Shown here in pieces: positions 1-9,621 of a stretch of 64,000 nucleotides of DNA. This DNA comes from Pseudomonas rhizoryzae (GTDB taxonomy: Bacteria > Pseudomonadota > Gammaproteobacteria > Pseudomonadales > Pseudomonadaceae), in the NCBI RefSeq assembly GCF_005250615.1, contig NZ_SULM01000001.1, forward strand, positions 62,001-126,000, given 5' to 3'. Position 1 is the stretch's first letter. Each line of letters opens with the position of its first letter. Below the pieces are notes generated by a model that had not been told where the DNA came from, made no database searches, and saw nothing but the letters and a program-made list of their open reading frames with translations. The position numbers and the translations under genes are program-made.

Positions 1-1152
1 GCCGGTGGGCGCCTCCCAATCGAGCATCTCGCCCGCGCAGAAGATGCCGGGCAGTTGCCTGAGCATCAGGCCCTCATCCAGCGCTTCCAGGGGGACACCG
101 CCAGCGCTGCTGATGGCCTCGGCCAGCGGGCGCGGCCTTACCACCGTAAGGGGCAGGGCTTTGCAGGCCTGGGCCAGCCGGCTCATGTCCTGGAAGGCCT
201 CGGCCGGCGCCAGTTCGCGGAGCAGGGCAGCCCGGGCGCCCTCGATCCCGGCCTGGCGGCGCAGGTGGTTGGCGAGCGATTGACTGCCCCTGGGCTTGGC
301 GAGGGCGCGGCTGAGATCGGCGAGCTCCCGTTGCGGGGCGAGGTCCAGTGTCAGGGTGGCCTGACCGTCGCGGGCGATGGCCGCACGGATCTCTGCCGAC
401 AAGGCATAGACGAGGCTGCCTTCGATCCCGCTCTCGGTCAGCACGAATTCCCCTTGGCGCGGCGGCTGGCCGGGCAAGGCGAGAGTGGCGGGCTTGATGG
501 GGGCGCCGGCATGGCGGGTCTTGAGCAAGTCGCTCCAGCCCGCCACCTCGAAACCGCAATTGGCCGGCTCCAGGGCTCGCAGTGCGATGCCCCGCTCAGC
601 CAGCAGTGCCTGCCAGGCGCCGTCCGATCCTAGGCGCGGCCAACTGCCGCCGCCGAGCGCCAGCACGCAGGCCTGGGCCTGGACGCTACGCTCGCCGTCG
701 GGCGTGGCCAGGCGCAGCCTGCCCTCGGCGTCCCAGCCGAGCCAGCGACTGCGGGTATGGATGCGCACGCCCTGGTCGCGCAGCCGATGCAGCCAGGCAC
801 GCAACAGCGGTGCGGCCTTCATGTCGGTGGGGAAGACCCGTCCCGAGGTGCCGACGAAGGTGTCTATACCCAGCTCATGAATCCAGCGGCGCAGGGCATG
901 GCTGTCGAAGCCGTCGAGCCACTGGCTGACGGCGATCTCGCGCTCGCGATAGCGTTGGCGGAAGGCGGGCTGGTCTTCGGCATGGGTGATATTCATGCCA
1001 CCGACGCCCGCCAGCAGGAACTTGCGGCCCACCGAGGGCATGGCGTCAAAGAGCTCCACCGCCAGGCCCGCGGCGGCCAGGGTCTCGGCCGCCATCAGGC
1101 CGGCGGGGCCACCCCCGATGACGACGACAGGGGCGGAGGAGGAAGGTGACAT
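1..1152 (-). CDS. HI0933/BaiN-family flavoprotein (TIGR03862-like), 3' end cut by window edge
   Basis: This is an FAD-dependent oxidoreductase of the HI0933 type, of which 384 residues are visible; the reading frame is still open at base 1. The N-terminus has a dinucleotide-binding Rossmann motif, VVVIGGGPAGLMAAE, at about residues 9-23. Near the window edge the sequence reads FCAGEMLDWEAPTG, the typical C-terminal FAD-contact motif of this family. The start is the ATG at 1152, immediately before a short Ser/Pro stretch and the Rossmann fold; its ribosome binding site is weak. Physiological substrates of these flavoproteins are mostly unknown, although a distant relative, BaiN, acts on bile acids. 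The family call is secure and the substrate is not. Confidence 0.85.
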   Translation of the reverse strand, partial: MSPSSSAPVVVIGGGPAGLMAAETLAAAGLAVELFDAMPSVGRKFLLAGVGGMNITHAEDQPAFRQRYREREIAVSQWLDGFDSHALRRWIHELGIDTFVGTSGRVFPTDMKAAPLLRAWLHRLRDQGVRIHTRSRWLGWDAEGRLRLATPDGERSVQAQACVLALGGGSWPRLGSDGAWQALLAERGIALRALEPANCGFEVAGWSDLLKTRHAGAPIKPATLALPGQPPRQGEFVLTESGIEGSLVYALSAEIRAAIARDGQATLTLDLAPQRELADLSRALAKPRGSQSLANHLRRQAGIEGARAALLRELAPAEAFQDMSRLAQACKALPLTVVRPRPLAEAISSAGGVPLEALDEGLMLRQLPGIFCAGEMLDWEAPTG

Positions 1153-1199
1153 GGCGGCATCCAGGGACTACGGAAAAGCCGCCATTGTACGCGAGGCTG

Positions 1200-2441
1200 T
1201 TAGACCACGCCGGCCTGACCGAGGGGCGCCGCCAGCGGCTCTTCCAGGCGCTCCGGAATGATCGGCTCGGTCCGCCCGGGCGTGAGGATCACCTTGCGGC
1301 AGTCCTCCTGCTTCTTGTCGAAGATCTTGTAGCCGTCGACCGCCTGCTCCAGGGACAGCCTATGGGTAATGATCGCCTCCGGCGCCAGGTCGCCGCGCTC
1401 GATGTGTTCGAGTAGCTCCGGCAGGTAGCGCTGCACGTGGGTCTGGCCCATCTTGAAGGTCAGGCCCTTGTCGAAGGCATCGCCGAACAGGAAACCATGG
1501 ATGAAGCCGGCATAGACGCCCGGCACGCTGACGCTCCCCCCGCGGCGGACCGCGGCGATGCACTGGCGCAGGGCCTTGCCGCTGCTGCCTTCCAGCTTCA
1601 GGTTGGCGAGGATGGTCTCGGTGGTGCTGCCCTTGGCCTCGAAGCCCACGGCATCCACCACGCCGTCCACCCCGCGCTTGCCCGGCGTTTGTTCGATGAT
1701 GGTGGCGGCCGGATCGTCGTCTTCGTCGAAATTGATCGGGATGACGCCATAGGTCTGCTGGGCATAGGCCAGGCGATAGGGGTGGTGATCGACCATGAAG
1801 ATGCGCTCGGCGCCGAGCATCTTGGCGCAGGCTGCCGACAGCAGGCCCACCGGTCCGGCGCCATAGATGGCGATGCTCGAGCCCTGGCCGATGCCGGCAT
1901 TGAGCACGGCCTGCCAGGCGGTGGGCAGGATGTCGGAGAGGAACAGCACCTTCTCGTCGGCCAGGGTGCCCGGCACCTTGAAGGGCCCGGTGTTGGCCTT
2001 GGGCACCCGCACGTATTCGGCCTGGCCGCCCGGCACGCCGCCATAGAGATGGCTGAAGCCGAACAGCGCTGCGCCCGGGGGAATCTGTTTCTTGTTGAGG
2101 ATGGCGCCACGCCCAGTGTTGGTGGTCTCGCAGGCGGCGTAGAGATCCTGGTTGCAGAAGAAGCAACTGCCACAGGCGATGACGAAGGGGATCACCACGC
2201 GGTCGCCTTTCTGTACCGCGGTGACCGCCGGCCCGGTTTCCTCGACGATGCCCATGAATTCGTGGCCGAAGATGTCGCCGTGCTCAACGGTGGGAATCTT
2301 GCCGCGATACAGGTGCAGGTCCGAGCCGCAGATGGCCGTGGCGGTCACCCGCAGGACGATATCGTCGGCGTCCTGAATGGCGGGGTCGGGTACGGTATCG
2401 ACGCGGACATCGTGGGCACCGTGATAGGTCAAGGCTCGCAT
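1200..2441 (-). CDS. Zinc-dependent alcohol dehydrogenase (medium-chain, formaldehyde-dehydrogenase-like)
   Basis: This 413-residue protein belongs to the medium-chain Zn/NAD(P) dehydrogenases, subgroup of glutathione-independent formaldehyde and threonine dehydrogenases. Catalytic zinc ligands are visible as C38 (ICGSDLH) and H60-E61 (GHEFMG). The structural zinc is bound by C90, C93, C96 and C104, and the cofactor-binding turn is [12 protein letters not shown]. The frame is open upstream to 2675, but the ATG at 2441 has a GGAG ribosome binding site and starts exactly at the conserved N-terminus (MRALTYHG), so I take it as the start. It appears monocistronic. The natural alcohol or aldehyde substrate cannot be told from sequence. 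Confidence 0.88.
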   Translation of the reverse strand: MRALTYHGAHDVRVDTVPDPAIQDADDIVLRVTATAICGSDLHLYRGKIPTVEHGDIFGHEFMGIVEETGPAVTAVQKGDRVVIPFVIACGSCFFCNQDLYAACETTNTGRGAILNKKQIPPGAALFGFSHLYGGVPGGQAEYVRVPKANTGPFKVPGTLADEKVLFLSDILPTAWQAVLNAGIGQGSSIAIYGAGPVGLLSAACAKMLGAERIFMVDHHPYRLAYAQQTYGVIPINFDEDDDPAATIIEQTPGKRGVDGVVDAVGFEAKGSTTETILANLKLEGSSGKALRQCIAAVRRGGSVSVPGVYAGFIHGFLFGDAFDKGLTFKMGQTHVQRYLPELLEHIERGDLAPEAIITHRLSLEQAVDGYKIFDKKQEDCRKVILTPGRTEPIIPERLEEPLAAPLGQAGVV

Positions 2442-2595
2442 GGCGGTCTCCGTTAGGCTGAATTCACCTAGGGTGGAGCCCGCCTCGGTAGGCGCGGTTC
2501 CTGTGCCTCTGACCGGTGGTATGCCGTCAGGATGCCCCTTTTTCGCAGTTTTTCGGCGCTGTTTCGCATGCCAGAGCCCGGCAGGCGAGACGGCC

Positions 2596-3372
2596 TCAAC
2601 GGTTGCGGATGTACACCGCCTTGCCGGCACTGCCATCGGCCGGATCGCGCTCCTGCACCTCGAAGCGATCGCCATGGGCCTTCACCAAGCCGCTGAACTT
2701 GCGGTGACCATAGAGACGGGCATCGAAATCCGGGCGGACCTTGCCCAGGTTGGCGCCGACCATGCCCAGGTTGGCCCAGCCGCCCTCGTCCGAAGCATCT
2801 TCCACCGCCTGTTCGATCAGCTTGAGGATGGTGCTCAGCTTTGGCTTGCCGCGATTGGTGGTAGCCGGCTTGTCGGTGGCGCTGGTGGCTTCGCGCGACT
2901 CTTCGCGCGGCTTCGACCTGAGGATCTCGGTATAGATGAATCTGTCGCAGGCCGAGACGAAGGGGTCCGGCGTCTTCTCTTCGCCGAAGCCATAGACCGT
3001 CAGCCCTTCCTCGCGCAGTCGCGCGGCCAGGCGGGTGAAGTCGCTGTCGCTGGAGACCAGGCAGAAGCCGTCGAAGCGGCGGGTGTAGAGCAGGTCCATG
3101 GCGTCGATGATCAGGGCGCTGTCGGTGGCGTTCTTGCCCTTGGTGTAGCCGAATTGCTGCACCGGTTGGATGGAATGGTCGAGCAGCACCTTCTTCCAGC
3201 TGTTCAGTTGCGGCTGGGTCCAGTCGCCATAGATGCGCTTGACGCTGGCCACGCCGAAACGGGCGATCTCGGCCATGAGGCCGTCGACGATGGACGCCGG
3301 GGCGTTGTCGGCGTCGATCAGCACGGCCAGGCGCGCCTGGCTCGATTCGGCGGGTTTGGTGGTCTTGCTCAT
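2596..3372 (-). CDS. NYN-domain (PIN-like) protein with C-terminal OST-HTH/LOTUS-like domain
   Basis: This 258-residue protein starts with an NYN ribonuclease-like domain at about residues 12-150. The acidic residues expected of the metal site are present: LIDADN near the N-terminus, a central [10 protein letters not shown] stretch, and SSDSDF. A basic, low-complexity linker leads to a C-terminal segment of about 75 residues with the pattern of an OST-HTH/LOTUS RNA-binding domain. Families of this build are predicted RNA-processing enzymes, but substrates are rarely known. The start has a good GGGAG box and lies 12 bases after the stop of the histone-deacetylase-like gene, so this is probably the last gene of the LOV-kinase operon. 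Confidence 0.85.
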   Translation of the reverse strand: MSKTTKPAESSQARLAVLIDADNAPASIVDGLMAEIARFGVASVKRIYGDWTQPQLNSWKKVLLDHSIQPVQQFGYTKGKNATDSALIIDAMDLLYTRRFDGFCLVSSDSDFTRLAARLREEGLTVYGFGEEKTPDPFVSACDRFIYTEILRSKPREESREATSATDKPATTNRGKPKLSTILKLIEQAVEDASDEGGWANLGMVGANLGKVRPDFDARLYGHRKFSGLVKAHGDRFEVQERDPADGSAGKAVYIRNR

Positions 3373-3384
3373 GGGAACTCCCGT

Positions 3385-4311
3385 TCAGTTCAGGCCCAGC
3401 TCGTGCCAGACCTGGGTAGCCGTGTGATGCAGAATGCCGTGGCGCCGGGCCAGGGCCACGCGATCGGCGCAGTAACCGCCGCCGATCACGCCTACCACCG
3501 GTATATCCGCCGCCAGGCAGCGTCGCAAGACGAAGCCGTCACGGGCGGCGAGCCCCGCGTCGCTCAGGTCCAGATAACCCAGGGCGTCGTCACGGTGCAC
3601 GTCCACGCCGGCGTCATAGAGCACCACGTCCGGTTGATAGAGGGGCAGCAGATAGCTCAGGGCCTCATCGAGCACCCGCAGATAGCCCGCGTCGTCCAGG
3701 CCGCGCGGCAGGGGAATGTCCCAGTCGCTCTGGGCCTTGCGCGCCGGATAGTTGGTCGCACAGTGCAAGGACACGGTGATGGCGTCCGGCACCTCGGCGA
3801 GGATGCGCGCCGTGCCATCGCCTTGGTGCACGTCGCAATCCAGGATCAACACCCGTCCGGCGCGACCGCTTTCCAGCAGCGACAGGGCCAGGATGGCCAG
3901 GTCGTTGAAGATGCAGAAGCCGGCCGGGTAGTCGTGGTGGGCGTGATGGGTGCCCCCGGCGAGATGACAGGCCAGACCATGGCGTAGCGCCAGGTCGAGG
4001 GTGAGCAAGGAACCGCCCACGGCGCGGATGGTGCGGCGTACCAGGGGTTCGCTCCAGGGCAGCCCCAGTTGGCGCTGCAACGGCGGCGCCAGCTCGCCCG
4101 CCTTGAAGGCCTGGATGTAGGAAGGCGCATGAGCCAGGGCGAGCAGCTCGTCCGGACAGGGTTCGGGCCGATGCCAGTTATCCGATCCCAGGATGCCGCT
4201 GGTGCTCAGGTGCTCCTGTAGCAGCCGAAACTTCTCCATCGGAAAGCGATGGCCGGCGGGGAAGGGCGGGCTGTAGTCCTCGTGGTAGACCAGCGGCAGG
4301 CGGGTGCTCAA
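3385..4311 (-). CDS. Histone-deacetylase-family hydrolase (acetoin utilization/polyamine deacetylase-like)
   Basis: This 308-residue protein is a class II HDAC-like zinc amidohydrolase. The catalytic signatures are clear: tandem histidines in GGTHHAHHD, the zinc ligands in DCDVHQGDGT, a second zinc aspartate in YDAGVDVHRDD, and the closing GGGY. Bacterial members deacetylate acetylpolyamines, acetyl-lysine proteins or other amides; which applies here is unknown. I place the start at TTG 4311, whose bases overlap the stop codon of the upstream exoD-like gene, implying translational coupling. The reading frame runs further upstream, but that extension lies entirely inside exoD and has no family similarity. 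Confidence 0.86.
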   Translation of the reverse strand: MSTRLPLVYHEDYSPPFPAGHRFPMEKFRLLQEHLSTSGILGSDNWHRPEPCPDELLALAHAPSYIQAFKAGELAPPLQRQLGLPWSEPLVRRTIRAVGGSLLTLDLALRHGLACHLAGGTHHAHHDYPAGFCIFNDLAILALSLLESGRAGRVLILDCDVHQGDGTARILAEVPDAITVSLHCATNYPARKAQSDWDIPLPRGLDDAGYLRVLDEALSYLLPLYQPDVVLYDAGVDVHRDDALGYLDLSDAGLAARDGFVLRRCLAADIPVVGVIGGGYCADRVALARRHGILHHTATQVWHELGLN

Positions 4312-4940
4312 ATCACCAACAGCTCCAGAATGAACCAGACGATGCCGGTGCAGAAGCCCAGCGCCAGGAGGAACAACAGGCCGTCGCGGGCGATGAGCGA
4401 CAGGGCGAAGGAGGTCAGCGCCAGACCCGCCGTGGTGTTGGCGAAGGGCACCAGGTCCAGCACCGGCATGGTCGCCGCGATGAGGATGCAAAGTAGGGCG
4501 GTGACGAAATGAGCCGGCCGCGAGGTGAGTACTCGCAGGCGCGGCCTGACCACCTTGTCCACCCACCGCGCGGGCTTCTGCATCAGCCTGAGCGATTTGC
4601 GCAGCTTGCGGCGCGAGACGTTACGCTCCAGCACCCAGCGGGGCAGCCAGAAATGGTCGCGGCCGAGCAGCAACTGGCCACTCACCAGCATCACGAAGAC
4701 GGCGATGGCCGTGGCGATACCCGGGATACCGGTGAGCGGCGAAATGGCCAACACCCCCGGCAGCAGGATCATGGGGCCGAAGGAGCGGCTGCCGATGGCA
4801 TCGATCAAATGCTGCACCGACACCTGTTCGGGGCTGTTGCCCACCCGTTCCAGGCAGGCAAGGAAACTCTGGAGATCGACCGGACCCGCAGGCCCGGTGT
4901 CGCAGCTGGCGGCGTCGCGCTCCAGGGCCTCGTCCCTCAT
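4308..4940 (-). CDS. ExoD-family inner-membrane protein
   Basis: This 210-residue protein matches the ExoD (exopolysaccharide synthesis) family. Its conserved core includes SFGPMILLPGVLAISPLTGIPG and several hydrophobic helices, one pair at about residues 55-90 and others between 140 and 210, so it should sit in the inner membrane. ExoD was first linked to exopolysaccharide production and nodule invasion in rhizobia, but its biochemical role is not settled. The start codon overlaps the stop of the LOV histidine kinase (ATGA), and its own stop overlaps the TTG start of the next gene, so it is part of one transcript with both. Confidence 0.83.
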   Translation of the reverse strand: MRDEALERDAASCDTGPAGPVDLQSFLACLERVGNSPEQVSVQHLIDAIGSRSFGPMILLPGVLAISPLTGIPGIATAIAVFVMLVSGQLLLGRDHFWLPRWVLERNVSRRKLRKSLRLMQKPARWVDKVVRPRLRVLTSRPAHFVTALLCILIAATMPVLDLVPFANTTAGLALTSFALSLIARDGLLFLLALGFCTGIVWFILELLVI

Positions 4941-6556
4941 GGCTGGGCGCTGTCCAGCATGTGGCGGATGGCGCGGGTCAGATCCTGGCGGCCATAGGGC
5001 TTGTTGAGGATCTGAAAGCGCTCACCGCCGCCTTCCTCGAGTTCGAGGGCGTTGTTGGCATAGCCCGTGGTGAGCAGGATGCGCAGACTCGGCTGGCGCC
5101 GCTGCGCCTCCTTGGCCAGCATGACCCCATTCATCCCACCCGGCATGATCAGGTCGCTGAACAGCAGATCGATGGAGCTCTCACGGGCGAGCAGATCGAG
5201 GGCCTGCTGGCCGTTATAGGCCACCAGTACCCGATAGCCGCCTTCCTCCAGAATGGCTTGCGCCAGGGCGGCCACATCCGGTCGGTCATCCACCACCAGG
5301 ATGGTTTCCGAACCGCCCTTGTCTTCATGGGCGACCGGCAGCGGGGCGGGATGCTCCCTGACCTGCTCTTCGGAGACGGGGAAATAGAGTCGCACGCAGG
5401 TGCCCACGCCGACCTCGGAATACAGCCGGACCAGACCGCCCGACTGCTTGAGAAAGCCATAGACCATCGACAGCCCCAGACCGCTGCCCTGGCCCTCGTC
5501 GCGGGTGGTGAAGAAGGGATCCAGCGCCCGGCCCAGGATGTCGGTGGACATCCCGCCACCAGTGTCGGTCAGCGCGATGCAGACGTAATGCCCTTGCGAC
5601 AACCCACCGTGCGCCAGGTCCTGGCCGGTGACCTCGATGTTCAGGGTTTCCAGCGTCAGGGTGCCGGTCCCGCGCTCCAGCATCGCCAGGCGCGCGTTGT
5701 CGACGATGTTGAGCAGGGCGGTTTCCAGTTGGATCGGATCGAGACGGCAACTCCACAACCCCGGGGCCGGTCTGAAAATGAAGCGGAAGGGATCGCCGAG
5801 CGCCTTGGCCAGGCGCGCCTGACGCATCGTGATCAGCTTGTTCAGATCCACCGCCCTTCCGGTCAGGCGCTGCTTGCGGGCGAAGGCCAGCAGTTGCTGT
5901 GTCAGGGTTGCCGCCCGATTCACCGCGTCACGGGTATTGTCGACATGGCGCTTGGCTTTATCGCGGTCCAATTCGGGTCGATCCAGATTGATCCTCAGGA
6001 TATCCAGATAGCCGACCATGACCTGCAGCAGATTATTGAAGTCGTGGGCGATGCCCCCGGTGAGCTGCCCCAGGGCTTCCATCTTCTGCGCCTGGCGCAG
6101 GGCGTCCTCGGCATCGCGCCGCCGGGAGACGTCCAGTTGCGAGGCGAAGTAATAGATCAGCTCGCCCTGGGGATCGAGCACCGGCGAGATGAACAGCGCG
6201 TTCCAGAAGGTCGTACCGTCCTTGCGGTAATTGAGCAGCTCGACGTTGCAATCGCGCTGCTCACGCAGGGCATTGCGGATCTCGGCGATATGCTCCTGCT
6301 GGGTATCGGGGCCCTGCAGGAAGCGACAGTTGCGGCCCAGCACCTCGGCGAGCTCGTAGCCGGTGGTCCGCAGGAAGGCCTCGTTGGCGAAGATGATGGG
6401 GTTGTCCGGCTGGTGCGGGTCCGTCACGATCATCGGCATACGGGTCTTCTTTACCGCAGCGAAGAAGATGTCGTTGTGTCCGAGACCCTTGCCCAGCTCC
6501 GCGATCTGCGACGACGCGGACGGTACGGGAGAGGATGCGGGTGAGGTTTCGGTCAT
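4937..6556 (-). CDS. LOV-domain hybrid histidine kinase (blue-light sensor)
   Basis: This is a soluble 539-residue photosensor kinase. A LOV/PAS domain occupies about residues 28-140 and carries the flavin-binding signature GRNCRFLQG, in which C77 is the residue that forms the photoadduct with FMN. A HisKA domain follows with H171 in GGIAHDFNN, then a HATPase domain with DTGGG and [11 protein letters not shown], and a C-terminal receiver (VVDDRPD, FSDLIMP). Order and wording match the LOV-HK of Pseudomonas syringae as I remember it, which is close to 534 residues; that supports the ATG at 6556. In-frame ATGs at 6601 and 6592 are alternatives. It heads an operon with exoD, an HDAC-like gene and an NYN gene. 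Confidence 0.92.
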   Translation of the reverse strand: MTETSPASSPVPSASSQIAELGKGLGHNDIFFAAVKKTRMPMIVTDPHQPDNPIIFANEAFLRTTGYELAEVLGRNCRFLQGPDTQQEHIAEIRNALREQRDCNVELLNYRKDGTTFWNALFISPVLDPQGELIYYFASQLDVSRRRDAEDALRQAQKMEALGQLTGGIAHDFNNLLQVMVGYLDILRINLDRPELDRDKAKRHVDNTRDAVNRAATLTQQLLAFARKQRLTGRAVDLNKLITMRQARLAKALGDPFRFIFRPAPGLWSCRLDPIQLETALLNIVDNARLAMLERGTGTLTLETLNIEVTGQDLAHGGLSQGHYVCIALTDTGGGMSTDILGRALDPFFTTRDEGQGSGLGLSMVYGFLKQSGGLVRLYSEVGVGTCVRLYFPVSEEQVREHPAPLPVAHEDKGGSETILVVDDRPDVAALAQAILEEGGYRVLVAYNGQQALDLLARESSIDLLFSDLIMPGGMNGVMLAKEAQRRQPSLRILLTTGYANNALELEEGGGERFQILNKPYGRQDLTRAIRHMLDSAQP

Positions 6557-6725
6557 GGAAGGACGCCTGAGATCGGACAGCGGTAACCTCATTGTGACCA
6601 TTATTCCGCCGACTAGCTCCACCAATCATCGTCATACGATGAGTACGGCTCGTAGATGCAGGCAGATCACGCAGCTTATCGCTGGTTTTGCGTATGATGG
6701 CCGCTCTCTGTCAAGGAACCCTCCC

Positions 6726-7586
6726 ATGAGCAAGGTACTGGAAAACCTGGTCGACCTGCTGACACTCGAATCCCTGGCGCCCGATCTGTATCGGGGCGGC
6801 AGTCAGGATCTGGGCTTTCCGCAGCTCTTCGGCGGACAGGTATTGGGACAGGCGTTGTCGGCTGCCAGTCAAACGGTACCGGTGGAGCGGCGCGTTCACT
6901 CTCTGCATGGCTACTTCCTGCGCGCCGGCTCGGCGGTGGAGGCCGTGACCTATCAAGTGGACCGGATCCGCGACGGTGGCAGTTTTTCCACCCGTCGGGT
7001 CACCGCCTTCCAGGGCGAGCAGCCGATCTTCTTCTGCAGCGCGTCCTTCCATATCGAGGAACCGGGCTTCGAGCATCAGACCAGCATGCCCCAGGTGCCT
7101 GCCCCTGAAGCCCTGCAATCGGAGATCGCCCATGCCCAGCGCTACGCCGAGCAGATTCCGGCGCCGCTGCGTGACAAGCTACTGGGGCCGCGGCCGATCG
7201 AGATGCGTCCGGTGGTCTTCACCGATCCCTTCAAGCCGGAGATCAGCGAACCGGTCAGGCACGTCTGGTTCCGTGCCACCGGCGATCTACCCGACCAGCC
7301 CGCGCTGCATCGCTATCTGCTGGCCTATGCCTCGGACTTCAACCTGCTCCCGAGCTCCTTGCTACCCCACGGCACCAGCTTCTGGGACCGCTCGTTGCAG
7401 ATCGCCAGCCTCGACCATGCGGTATGGTTCCACCGGGATTTCCGCCTGGACGACTGGTTGCTGTACGCCATCGACAGCCCTTGGGCCGGCGGCGCCCGCG
7501 GCCTGTGCCGAGGCAGCATCTACACGCGCGATGGCCAACTGGTCGCCTCGGTCGCTCAAGAGGGACTGATCCGCAAACGCAGCTGA
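6726..7586 (+). CDS. tesB: Acyl-CoA thioesterase II
   Basis: This 286-residue enzyme hydrolyses medium- and long-chain acyl-CoA to free fatty acid and CoA. It shows the tandem hot-dog fold of TesB: the early FGGQVLGQAL motif, HSLHGYFLRAG, and the C-terminal half containing ASLDHAVWFHRDFRLDDWLLY and ARGLCRGSIYTRDG, which include the Asp/Thr/Gln active-site region. Length agrees with the family (about 286). The ATG at 6726 has an AAGGA ribosome binding site; the frame extends upstream without similarity. It is divergent from the LOV kinase across about 170 bases that should hold both promoters. Confidence 0.95.
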   Translation: MSKVLENLVDLLTLESLAPDLYRGGSQDLGFPQLFGGQVLGQALSAASQTVPVERRVHSLHGYFLRAGSAVEAVTYQVDRIRDGGSFSTRRVTAFQGEQPIFFCSASFHIEEPGFEHQTSMPQVPAPEALQSEIAHAQRYAEQIPAPLRDKLLGPRPIEMRPVVFTDPFKPEISEPVRHVWFRATGDLPDQPALHRYLLAYASDFNLLPSSLLPHGTSFWDRSLQIASLDHAVWFHRDFRLDDWLLYAIDSPWAGGARGLCRGSIYTRDGQLVASVAQEGLIRKRS

Positions 7587-7701
7587 GCGAAAGCCCTCTA
7601 GCGGCTATTTGCGCAGTACACTTATAGGCTCATGCCTTCGAAGGGCTGAACGAGCACGGTCGTGGTCGTCCCAGACACAACATCAGTTTGAGGCATCGTT
7701 C

Positions 7702-9150
7702 TTGAATCAACTTGAGCGCGTCGTAACCGGTATCCAGGGGCTGGATGAGATCTTGAAAGGAGGCCTGGTTGCCGGTGCCTCCTATGTCATCCAGGGGCGC
7801 CCGGGCTCCGGTAAATCGATCATGGCCAACCAGATCGCCTTCAACCACGTGCGTAACGGCGGTCGGGTGCTCTTCGCCACCATGTTGTCGGAAACCCACG
7901 AGCGGATGTTCCAGTTCTTCTCCACGCTGGATTTCTTCGACCGATCCTGCATCGGCGACCAAGTCCAGTATCTCAGCGCCTTCGACACCATGGAAGGCGA
8001 GGGGCTGGATGAGGTGGTGCGTCTGTTGCGCCGAGAGATCAGTCGACAGAAGGCCAGCCTGTTGGTGGTGGATGGCCTGCTCAATGCCCGCTCGCGTGCG
8101 GAAACGCCCATCGACACCAAGAAATTCATCGCCGAACTCCAGGGCCACGCGGCCTTCGCCGGCTGTACGGTGATCTTCCTCACCAGCGCGCGGCTCGAAG
8201 ACGGCAGCCCCGAACACACCATGGTCGATGGCGTGTTGGATCTGCACGAAGAAGAAATCGGCAGCCGCACCATCCGGCGCCTGGCCCTGCGCAAGACCCG
8301 CGGTAGCGGCGCGCTACCGGGCTTTCATGAATTCACCATCTCCAACGTCGGCATCACGGTGTTTCCGCGTCTGGAAACGCTCTATCGCAATCCCTCGGCG
8401 GGTTCGAGCTACAGGGTCAGCAACCAGCGGGTGACCAGCGGTATCACGTCGCTGGACAGCATGGTCGATCAGGGCCTGCCGGAGAGTTCGACGACCCTGA
8501 TCATCGGGCCCTCGGGATCCGGCAAGACCTCGATCAGCCTGAATTTCCTGACTGCCTGTACGCCGGAAGAGCCAGGCCTGATGTTCGGCTTCTACGAGCC
8601 CCTGGAGCGACTGCATCTCAAGGCGGACTCGCTGGGGCTCGATCTGGCCGGCCGGGTGAAGGAGGGCGCCGTTCACGTACATTGGCAGCCCACCACCGAA
8701 CTGCGTATCGACGAGGTCGGGCTCAAGCTGCTGGCATTGATCCAGCAGCATGGCATCAAGCGACTGGTGATCGATAGCCTAGGCGCCATCGCCCGTTTCG
8801 CCATCCCGCAAGGACGGCTCATCGAATACTTCAGCGCGCTACTGAACGAGCTCCGTACCCAAGGCGTCACAGTTCTAGCCACCTGGGAGTTGCGTGACGT
8901 GTTTGGCGCGGACATAGCAGCCCCGGCGCCCGAACTTTCCAGCATGGTGGACAATCTCATCCTGCTGCGTTTCGTCGAGGCGGAGGCGGAGATCAAACGA
9001 GTCCTGTCCATTCTCAAGATGCGCGACAGTCTCTATGACCCCTCGCTCCGTGAATTGGTAATGGGCCACTCGGGAATCGAATTGAAAAAGGCGTTCAAAG
9101 ACATGGTGAAAGTGCTTTCAGGTTCAGCCATGCCCTCAGCGCAGCCATGA
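7702..9150 (+). CDS. KaiC-like double-domain RecA/RAD55-family ATPase
   Basis: This 482-residue protein has two tandem KaiC domains. The first has Walker A GRPGSGKS (K38) and the second GPSGSGKT (K275). Near the C-terminus ELSSMVDNLILL aligns with the KaiC CII segment that holds autophosphorylation residues S431 and T432; here they are S413 and S414, so both phosphoacceptors are hydroxyl residues, while T426 is replaced by proline. The following KMRDSLYDPSLRE also matches KaiC. I choose TTG 7702 because a GAGG box lies 8 bases upstream; the frame is open back to 7609. No KaiA or KaiB is nearby. The next gene is a single-domain receiver, a common partner of non-cyanobacterial KaiC proteins. 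Confidence 0.88.
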   Translation: MNQLERVVTGIQGLDEILKGGLVAGASYVIQGRPGSGKSIMANQIAFNHVRNGGRVLFATMLSETHERMFQFFSTLDFFDRSCIGDQVQYLSAFDTMEGEGLDEVVRLLRREISRQKASLLVVDGLLNARSRAETPIDTKKFIAELQGHAAFAGCTVIFLTSARLEDGSPEHTMVDGVLDLHEEEIGSRTIRRLALRKTRGSGALPGFHEFTISNVGITVFPRLETLYRNPSAGSSYRVSNQRVTSGITSLDSMVDQGLPESSTTLIIGPSGSGKTSISLNFLTACTPEEPGLMFGFYEPLERLHLKADSLGLDLAGRVKEGAVHVHWQPTTELRIDEVGLKLLALIQQHGIKRLVIDSLGAIARFAIPQGRLIEYFSALLNELRTQGVTVLATWELRDVFGADIAAPAPELSSMVDNLILLRFVEAEAEIKRVLSILKMRDSLYDPSLRELVMGHSGIELKKAFKDMVKVLSGSAMPSAQP

Positions 9151-9175
9151 TCGCGTCGGATGGGAGAGTTTCCAA

Positions 9176-9535
9176 ATGACGACGATACTGGTAGTCGACG
9201 ACGAATTTCTGATAGCGGACATCCTGGCCTTCGCCCTCGAAGACGAAGGCTACATGGTGGTCAAGGCGAGCAATGGTCGCCGTGCGCTGGATGTGTTCGA
9301 TCGCGAGCTACCCTCACTGGTCATTACCGATTTCATGATGCCCGTGATGAATGGCCGTGAACTGGCCGAAGCGCTGCGGGAACGTCAGGGTCTGCAGCAC
9401 CTGCCCATCATCCTCATGAGTGGGGCCCAGGCTCATCTGGGGCAGGAGAGCGCGGAATTGTTCGATGCCGTCTTCCAGAAACCTTTCAACATCGGCGACA
9501 TCGTGGATACCGTGCGCAAGTACCTCATTCTCTAA
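9176..9535 (+). CDS. CheY-like single-domain response regulator
   Basis: This is a stand-alone receiver of 119 residues. It has the acidic pair D8-D9, the phosphoacceptor D52 in VITDFMMP, the switch serine in ILMSGAQ and the conserved lysine in FQKPF. There is no output domain, so it must act through a protein partner. It begins 25 bases after the KaiC-like gene, and a strong terminator follows, so the two form a bicistron. The partner kinase is unknown; the LOV histidine kinase 3 kb away is a reasonable but unproven candidate. Confidence 0.9.
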   Translation: MTTILVVDDEFLIADILAFALEDEGYMVVKASNGRRALDVFDRELPSLVITDFMMPVMNGRELAEALRERQGLQHLPIILMSGAQAHLGQESAELFDAVFQKPFNIGDIVDTVRKYLIL

Positions 9536-9546
9536 GGTCGTTGCAG

Positions 9547-9591
9547 CCCCAAAACAAAAGGGCCTGTCAGACAGGCCCTTTTGTTTTGGGG
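9547..9591. terminator. Bidirectional intrinsic terminator between receiver gene and csbD-like gene
   Basis: A perfect 21-bp inverted repeat with a 3-base CAG loop consists of a GC core (GGGCCTGT/ACAGGCCC) flanked by A-rich and T-rich arms, so a U-run forms on either strand. It sits between convergent genes ending at 9535 and 9622 and should stop transcription from both sides. Confidence 0.93.
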
Positions 9592-9621
9592 CTGGCGCAT
9601 TCGCCAGCCCCGCGTCCTGGA

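Noticed and set aside
1437-2456. Long open frame on the opposite strand of the alcohol dehydrogenase
   Set aside because: It mirrors the real gene in a GC-rich sequence, is rich in Gly, His and Asp, and has no family similarity. The same applies to 2440-3987, 4961-6544, 30403-32145, 55431-56762 and 61314-62228.
7609-7701. N-terminal extension of the KaiC-like protein from TTG 7609
   Set aside because: The extra 31 residues do not resemble KaiC, and TTG 7702 has a well-spaced GAGG box.
9547-9591. Hairpin as a REP or mobile element
   Set aside because: Its position between convergent genes and the T-rich arms fit a bidirectional terminator better.
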